This document shows, one piece after another, positions 59,861 to 64,000 of a stretch of DNA of 64,000 bases. This DNA is from Avibacterium avium (GTDB lineage: Bacteria > Pseudomonadota > Gammaproteobacteria > Enterobacterales > Pasteurellaceae). The notes under the pieces are model-generated. The model did not search any database. It was not told the DNA's origin and saw only the letters and a list, made by a program, of their open reading frames with translations. The first letter of the stretch is position 1. Every line of letters begins with the position of its first letter. The position numbers and the translations under genes were made by a program. The stretch covers positions 42,501 to 106,500 of the forward strand of contig NZ_UGSP01000001.1 of NCBI RefSeq assembly GCF_900454535.1. The letters are read 5' to 3'.

Positions 59861-60550
59861 TTATGCAAAGTGTACCGCAATAAGTTTCCACTGTTGTTCA
59901 AAGTTTTGGTTTGAATTATGGCGAAAATTCGACCGCACATAACGCATAAACTGCCCTTCGCAGAGATTGACTAAATAAGTGGCGATAATACGCTCATCAA
60001 TGCTAAAGGCGCGCCCTTCACGCAGCTTGCGCATTTGTAAAATATTCACAAATTGGAATTCTAAGCGATCGAAAAATTGCGCCACGCGTGCTTGTAATTT
60101 TGGATCTTCAAACATTAGGGCGTGGCCTGTTAGCACACGGGTTAGCCCCGGGTTTTTGCGTGCAAAATCTAAGATCATTTGTAAAATATCGCGCACGCGG
60201 TTCATTGTGTTGGTTTCATTTTTGATTGATTGGTTAATACGGCTAAATAATGTGCCTTCCAAATTTTCAATCAAGGCCTCGAACATTTTGGTTTTGCTTG
60301 GGAAATAGCGATATAACGCCGCTTCAGATACGCCCACTTTTTCCGCAAGACGTGCTGTGGTCATTCGTTCCATTCCTTGCTCTGAATGAAGCATATGAGT
60401 GAGTACAGTTAGCACTTGTTGACGGCGTTCTTTTACGCTGCGTTTGTCGCTTTTCGGTGCTTTTTCTGTATTTTTTTCGCTGAGCTTAGTTGGCTTAGTT
60501 TGCTCAGGCGCAGGCTCAATGCCTGCAATTTCCAGTTGTTCTTCGACCAT
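59861..60550 (-). CDS. slmA: Nucleoid occlusion factor SlmA
   Basis: TetR-family DNA-binding protein that blocks FtsZ ring formation over the chromosome. The helix-turn-helix is [19 protein letters not shown] near residue 75, and the FtsZ-contact domain follows. The start at 60550 has the ribosome site AGAGGAAC and lies 7 bp after the dut stop; a start at 60616 is in frame but inside dut. Length 229, with an N-terminal extension of about 35 polar residues rich in E and K compared with the 198-residue E. coli protein. Confidence 0.93.
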   Translation of the reverse strand: MVEEQLEIAGIEPAPEQTKPTKLSEKNTEKAPKSDKRSVKERRQQVLTVLTHMLHSEQGMERMTTARLAEKVGVSEAALYRYFPSKTKMFEALIENLEGTLFSRINQSIKNETNTMNRVRDILQMILDFARKNPGLTRVLTGHALMFEDPKLQARVAQFFDRLEFQFVNILQMRKLREGRAFSIDERIIATYLVNLCEGQFMRYVRSNFRHNSNQNFEQQWKLIAVHFA

Positions 60551-60557
60551 AGTTCCT

Positions 60558-61013
60558 CTATTGTTTGCCTGAATGGCCAAATCCGCCTTCGCCACGTTCT
60601 GTTTGTTCAAAATCATTCACAATATTAAATTCTGCTTGCACTACTGGCACGAAAACTAGCTGCGCAATGCGATCGCCCACTTCCACTTTAAAAGGCTGTG
60701 AACCACGGTTCCACATTGATACCATTAACGGCCCTTGGTAGTCAGAATCAATTAAACCTACCAAATTGCCCAATACAATCCCATTTTTATGCCCAAGCCC
60801 TGAACGAGGCAAAATCACTGCCGCAAGGTTAGGATCGGCGATATAAATAGAAAGCCCTGTTGGGATTAATTTGGTTTCCCCCGGTTGAATTTCAAAACTT
60901 TCTTCCACCAACGCGCGCAGATCTAAGCCCGCCGAACCGCTTGTGGCATAAGCTGGCAAGGGAAATTCTGTGCCAATTCGGCTATCTAAAATTTTTACGT
61001 CAATCTTTTTCAT
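60558..61013 (-). CDS. dut: Deoxyuridine triphosphatase
   Basis: Hydrolyses dUTP to dUMP, keeping uracil out of DNA and supplying dTMP synthesis. All five trimeric dUTPase motifs are seen: A-G-L-D-L-R-A near residue 29, P-R-S-G-L-G-H-K near residue 71, G-L-I-D-S-D-Y-Q-G near residue 87, R-I-A-Q-L-V near residue 116, and the C-terminal [10 protein letters not shown]. Length 151 equals the E. coli enzyme. It lies 19 bp after coaBC. Confidence 0.98.
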   Translation of the reverse strand: MKKIDVKILDSRIGTEFPLPAYATSGSAGLDLRALVEESFEIQPGETKLIPTGLSIYIADPNLAAVILPRSGLGHKNGIVLGNLVGLIDSDYQGPLMVSMWNRGSQPFKVEVGDRIAQLVFVPVVQAEFNIVNDFEQTERGEGGFGHSGKQ

Positions 61014-61032
61014 TTTTCGTTTATTCCTTCGT

Positions 61033-62244
61033 TCAAACTTGAGCTGGAAAGCGTTCTACAATCTGTTGCGCAAGTTGCACCGCCAGATCTTTTTTGTGGC
61101 TACTCGGTAATTGCACGCTGCCATCACGCCAGAACAGCTGGAGCTGATTATCATCACCATTAAAGCCTTGTCCGTTAGACACATCATTGGCGCAGATCAA
61201 ATCTAAATTTTTACGCACTAATTTGTCTTGTGCATATTGTGCAACATTTTGCGTTTCTGCCGCAAACCCCACCACAAATGGACGGTGTTCAGTCAGCGCC
61301 GCTACCGCTGCAATAATATCAGGGTTTTTTAGCAATTCTAAGGTGAGCGTATTGCTATCAGCGGTTTTCTTCATTTTTTGCTCAGCGATTTGCGCGACAC
61401 GGTAATCCGCCACCGCCGCACAACCAATAAAAATATCCACTTGTGGCGCAAGGGAAAGAGAGGCGTCCGCCATTTCTTGCGCGGAAATCACATCAATTCG
61501 TTCCACTTGAGCTGGCGTAGGCAAATTCACTGGCCCTGCAATTAATTTGACTTTCGCGCCCCGTTTGGCAAAAGCTTCAGCGATAGCAAAGCCCATTTTG
61601 CCCGAACTATGATTGCTAATATAACGCACAGGATCAATGGCTTCGCGAGTTGGGCCAGCGGTGATCGCAATGGTTAAGTGGCTAAGATCTTGTAGCGGTA
61701 ACAAGATTTCGCAAAGTGCGGTGTAAATTTCCGCAGGTTCTGACATTCGTCCAAAGCCCATATCCCCACAGGCCTGTTCACCACTGTTAGGCCCAATGGT
61801 TGCAATGCCACGGGCTTTTAAACTGGCCAAATTTTGTTGGGTAATGGGTTGGCGGAACATTTGCTGATTCATCGCTGGCGCAAGCAAAATCGGTGCACTG
61901 GTGGCAAGACAAATAGTCGTCAACAGATCATTGGCCATTCCTGCGTTTAAGCGTGCCATAAAATCTGCGCTGGCAGGGGCGATCACAATGAGATCTGCCC
62001 ATTTCGCCAGTTCAATATGCCCCATTGCCAGTTCTGCTTGGGGATCAAGCAATGACTGCGCCACTGCATTGCCTGAAATGGCTTGCAAGGTGAGTGGCGT
62101 AACAAATTCTGCCGCCGCTGGTGTGAGAACCACGCGCACTTCCGCTTGGCTTTTGCGTAACAAGCGAATTAGCTCAATGCTTTTATAAGCCGCGATCCCG
62201 CCAGTTATGCCAACAACTATACGTTTTCCTTGAAGATCTTGCAT
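61033..62244 (-). CDS. coaBC: Bifunctional CoaBC (phosphopantothenoylcysteine decarboxylase / synthase)
   Basis: Carries out two steps of coenzyme A synthesis: joining cysteine to phosphopantothenate (CoaB) and decarboxylating the product with FMN (CoaC). The N-terminal CoaC half begins [15 protein letters not shown] and has the active-site H of A-M-G-H-I-E-L and P-A-M-N-Q-Q-M; the CoaB half begins near residue 185 with [16 protein letters not shown] and has K-M-G-F-A-I-A. The ATG at 62244 is preferred to the in-frame TTG at 62253. Length 403. It heads coaBC-dut-slmA-yheU-crp. Confidence 0.96.
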   Translation of the reverse strand: MQDLQGKRIVVGITGGIAAYKSIELIRLLRKSQAEVRVVLTPAAAEFVTPLTLQAISGNAVAQSLLDPQAELAMGHIELAKWADLIVIAPASADFMARLNAGMANDLLTTICLATSAPILLAPAMNQQMFRQPITQQNLASLKARGIATIGPNSGEQACGDMGFGRMSEPAEIYTALCEILLPLQDLSHLTIAITAGPTREAIDPVRYISNHSSGKMGFAIAEAFAKRGAKVKLIAGPVNLPTPAQVERIDVISAQEMADASLSLAPQVDIFIGCAAVADYRVAQIAEQKMKKTADSNTLTLELLKNPDIIAAVAALTEHRPFVVGFAAETQNVAQYAQDKLVRKNLDLICANDVSNGQGFNGDDNQLQLFWRDGSVQLPSSHKKDLAVQLAQQIVERFPAQV

Positions 62245-62418
62245 TATTTCCAATCAATCCAAATTAAAAGTGCGGTTAATTTTACTGTAATTTTCCCCAA
62301 TAAAAAATTCAATTTTTCGATCTGGATCGCAAAAGTCGTAGGGAAGCCTGTCAGAACAATGCTGTCTATGTTAAAAAGATCCGCAATTTGATATTAAAAA
62401 ACGAAATGATCGCCACAA

Positions 62419-63075
62419 ATGACCACCTTAATGCCACGGGAAAAACTGCTAAAATTTGGTGCTGAAGCCCTTGATGATAGCGAATTATTAGCTATTTTTT
62501 TACGCACAGGAATCAAGAATTGTTCTGTAATGGAATTATCTCGTGTGGTTCTTGATCATTTTGGATCATTGCGGCAATTAATTAGTGCGGATCAAAAAGC
62601 CTTTTGCAACGTTAAAGGCTTAGGCATCACACAATTTATCCAGCTACAAGCCAGCACGGAAATGACAAAGCGTTATTTATTGCAAGAATTGGAAATGGCG
62701 CAGGCATTTACTCGCCCAGAGTTGGTGAGAATATATTTGCAAACGGAGCTAGAACATAAAGAGCGGGAAGTTTTTTTGGTGCTTTTTTTAGATAATCAGC
62801 ATCGCCTGATTAAAAAAGAAGAAATGTTTTTAGGTACGATCAACACAGCCGCGGTGTATCCCAGAGAAATTGTTAAAAGTGCACTTTTTTGTAATGCGGC
62901 GGCGATTATTTTGGCACATAATCACCCATCAGGCATTGCAGAGCCGAGCAATTCCGATCGGATCATCACAGAAAAGATCCAAAAAGTGGCAGAATTAGTA
63001 GAAATTCGCGTGCTGGATCATTTTGTGATCGGCAAAGGCTGTTATGTTTCTTTTAATGAAAAAGGCTGGTTATAA
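62419..63075 (+). CDS. radC: RadC/JAB-domain protein
   Basis: A 218-residue protein of the RadC family; the name reflects an old link to DNA repair that has not held up, and its function is unknown. An N-terminal helix-hairpin-helix-like part (L-M-P-R-E-K-L-L-K-F-G-A-E-A-L) is followed by a JAMM metal-binding site, H-N-H-P-S-G-I-A-E-P-S-N-S-D, near residue 170. Length 218 against 222 in E. coli. No ribosome site is clear at 62419. It is divergent from coaBC and upstream of rpmB-rpmG, a common order. Confidence 0.92.
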   Translation: MTTLMPREKLLKFGAEALDDSELLAIFLRTGIKNCSVMELSRVVLDHFGSLRQLISADQKAFCNVKGLGITQFIQLQASTEMTKRYLLQELEMAQAFTRPELVRIYLQTELEHKEREVFLVLFLDNQHRLIKKEEMFLGTINTAAVYPREIVKSALFCNAAAIILAHNHPSGIAEPSNSDRIITEKIQKVAELVEIRVLDHFVIGKGCYVSFNEKGWL

Positions 63076-63151
63076 TAGCCATTTAGCAAGAATGATGCGG
63101 TGGAATTGCTGATTTTTTTGTCATTTATTGCGTTAATTAAGTGATTTAGGC

Positions 63152-63180
63152 TTGAGTATAGCAAATAAAGTGAGTATAAT
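63152..63180 (+). promoter_or_regulatory. Sigma-70 promoter of rpmB-rpmG
   Basis: TTGAGT (63152-63157) and TATAAT (63175-63180) are separated by exactly 17 bp. Transcription should begin near 63187, giving a leader of about 115 bases before rpmB. Confidence 0.8.
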
Positions 63181-63199
63181 TTGCCACCTTTAATATAGT

Positions 63200-63280
63200 A
63201 TGCGGGTCGGTTACAGCGACCTGACGAGGTGGCTTGCAAACCTAGTTTGCAGTAATCCGAACCCTAAGCTCGAGCTTATA
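63200..63280 (+). promoter_or_regulatory. Structured leader of rpmB-rpmG
   Basis: Three stems lie in a row in the rpmB 5' leader: GGTCG-GTTACAG-CGACC (63206-63222), CTTGCAAAC-CTA-GTTTGCAG (about 63233-63252), and the self-complementary AGCTCGAGCT (63267-63276). The mRNA is therefore likely folded. Ribosomal-protein operons often have leaders that bind a product protein; whether L28 or L33 binds here is not known. Confidence 0.5.
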
Positions 63281-63301
63281 TTTGATTTATTGGAGATTAA
63301 T

Positions 63302-63538
63302 ATGTCTAGAGTCTGTCAAGTAACAGGCAAGCGTCCAGCAGTTGGTAACAACCGCTCACACGCAATGAACGCGACTCGTCGTCGTTTTCTTCCTAACTTA
63401 CACACTCACCGTTTCTGGGTTGAGTCTGAAAAACGTTTCGTAACTTTACGCTTAACAGCGAAAGGTATGCGTATTATTGATAAAAAAGGCATTGATGCAG
63501 TGTTAGCTGAAATCCGTGCTCGTGGCGAGAAAATCTAA
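63302..63538 (+). CDS. rpmB: Large ribosomal subunit protein bL28
   Basis: A 78-residue basic ribosomal protein of the large subunit, starting [20 protein letters not shown]. The start at 63302 (ribosome site TTGGAGATTAAT) matches the family; upstream in-frame codons are leader sequence. rpmG follows after 11 bp, as in E. coli. Confidence 0.98.
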   Translation: MSRVCQVTGKRPAVGNNRSHAMNATRRRFLPNLHTHRFWVESEKRFVTLRLTAKGMRIIDKKGIDAVLAEIRARGEKI

Positions 63539-63549
63539 GGAGCTAAAAA

Positions 63550-63720
63550 ATGGCAGCTAAAGGTGCTCGTGAAAAAATCCGTTTAGTTTCAACAGCTGAA
63601 ACCGGTCATTTCTACACAACAACTAAAAATAAACGTAATATGCCAGAAAAAATGGAGATCAAAAAATTTGATCCTGTTGTGCGTAAACACGTTATTTACA
63701 AAGAAGCTAAAATCAAATAA
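63550..63720 (+). CDS. rpmG: Large ribosomal subunit protein bL33
   Basis: A 56-residue ribosomal protein: [20 protein letters not shown] at the start and the [19 protein letters not shown] end. It lacks the CxxC zinc pairs of zinc-type L33 proteins, so it is the zinc-free form. The ribosome site is AAGGAGC. It is the last gene of rpmB-rpmG. Confidence 0.98.
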   Translation: MAAKGAREKIRLVSTAETGHFYTTTKNKRNMPEKMEIKKFDPVVRKHVIYKEAKIK

Positions 63721-63740
63721 TTTGGCTTTAATGAATTAGA

Positions 63741-63767
63741 AAAACCCGACTTGTTCGGGTTTTTTTA
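63741..63767 (+). terminator. Terminator of rpmB-rpmG
   Basis: AAAACCCGA pairs with TCGGGTTTT around a CTTGT loop and runs into a series of T, 20 bp after rpmG. Confidence 0.92.
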
Positions 63768-63883
63768 TGTCTTTTATAGGCGCTTTTCTTGGATTTTTAT
63801 TGATTGTCCCTATTTATAGCGTAACGCAGAGAGATTTTCATTAGAACCCAAACCCTATTTACTACTATTCGCATGGAGAAAAA

Positions 63884-64000
63884 ATGCCTGAATTACCCGA
63901 AGTTGAAACCACTAAAAATGGGATTTCCCCTTATTTAACAGGATTTATCATTGAAAAAATCGTGGTACGCAATCCTAAATTACGTTGGGAAGTCAGCCCA
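63884..64000 (+). CDS. mutM: Formamidopyrimidine-DNA glycosylase, first 39 codons (cut by window edge)
   Basis: DNA repair enzyme that removes 8-oxoguanine and ring-opened purines. Only the N-terminus is present, but [10 protein letters not shown] is the invariant start of MutM, with the catalytic proline (after Met removal) and Glu3. The ribosome site ATGGAGAAAA lies 5-6 bp upstream. The rpmB-rpmG-mutM order matches E. coli and Haemophilus. Confidence 0.93.
   Translation, partial: MPELPEVETTKNGISPYLTGFIIEKIVVRNPKLRWEVSP

Overview
The window is bacterial chromosomal DNA from a member of the Pasteurellaceae. The evidence is roughly fifty exact copies, counted by eye on both strands, of the Haemophilus-type DNA uptake signal AAGTGCGGT, together with gene orders typical of Haemophilus, Aggregatibacter, Avibacterium and Pasteurella: rpsU-dnaG-rpoD, coaBC-dut-slmA-yheU-crp, cysZ/zipA-ligA and gpsA-cysE. 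The species cannot be fixed from the sequence alone. Most of the window is conserved core genome.

Layout. 0-2.3 kb: the end of a methionine ABC importer (metI, metQ) and a MarC-family membrane protein. 2.3-6.5 kb: the macromolecular synthesis operon rpsU-dnaG-rpoD on the minus strand. 6.6-12 kb: tsaD, a small membrane protein, tdk, a methyltransferase, then fba and pgk. 12-20 kb: an RNase T2 family enzyme, the ferredoxin yfhL, a SpoU-family methyltransferase, pssA, an esterase/ATP-grasp pair of unknown pathway, recQ and cyaY. 20-28 kb: lptM-lysA, an AhpD-like protein with a divergent AraC regulator, three tRNA genes, rep, a small lipoprotein, rimO and a low-molecular-weight phosphatase. 28-34 kb: groES-groEL with a clear heat-shock promoter, then a ferric iron importer (fbpABC). 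34-47.7 kb: cysK, cysZ, zipA, ligA, a Kef-type antiporter, an AAA/DUF4143 ATPase, a copper chaperone, hflD-purB and gpsA-cysE. 48.9-54.3 kb: secB and a rhodanese, a Dcu transporter, a nitroreductase, a secreted tannase-like hydrolase and a DUF606 transporter. 59-64 kb: crp, yheU, slmA, dut, coaBC, radC, rpmB-rpmG and the start of mutM.

The accessory material lies in three places. (1) Between secB and gpsA, which are adjacent in many relatives, sit a RelE/HigB-type toxin gene broken by a one-base frameshift, its intact antitoxin, and a 345-bp element with inverted ends. (2) At 54.4-56 kb, a pair of very small membrane-protein genes lies between two inverted ~75-bp copies of the same 5' region; one copy is cut off by a REP-like repeat. 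Next to them is a phage-type BRO antirepressor gene. (3) At 56.1-58.9 kb, the 3' part of a Hia/YadA-type trimeric autotransporter has lost its secretion signal where a tandem array of composite palindromic repeats begins. The same repeat family borders both truncated genes and makes up the element next to the toxin-antitoxin genes, so it is the best candidate for an undescribed genome-shaping element here.

A recurring architectural feature is that many transcription terminators are built from two inverted uptake signals.
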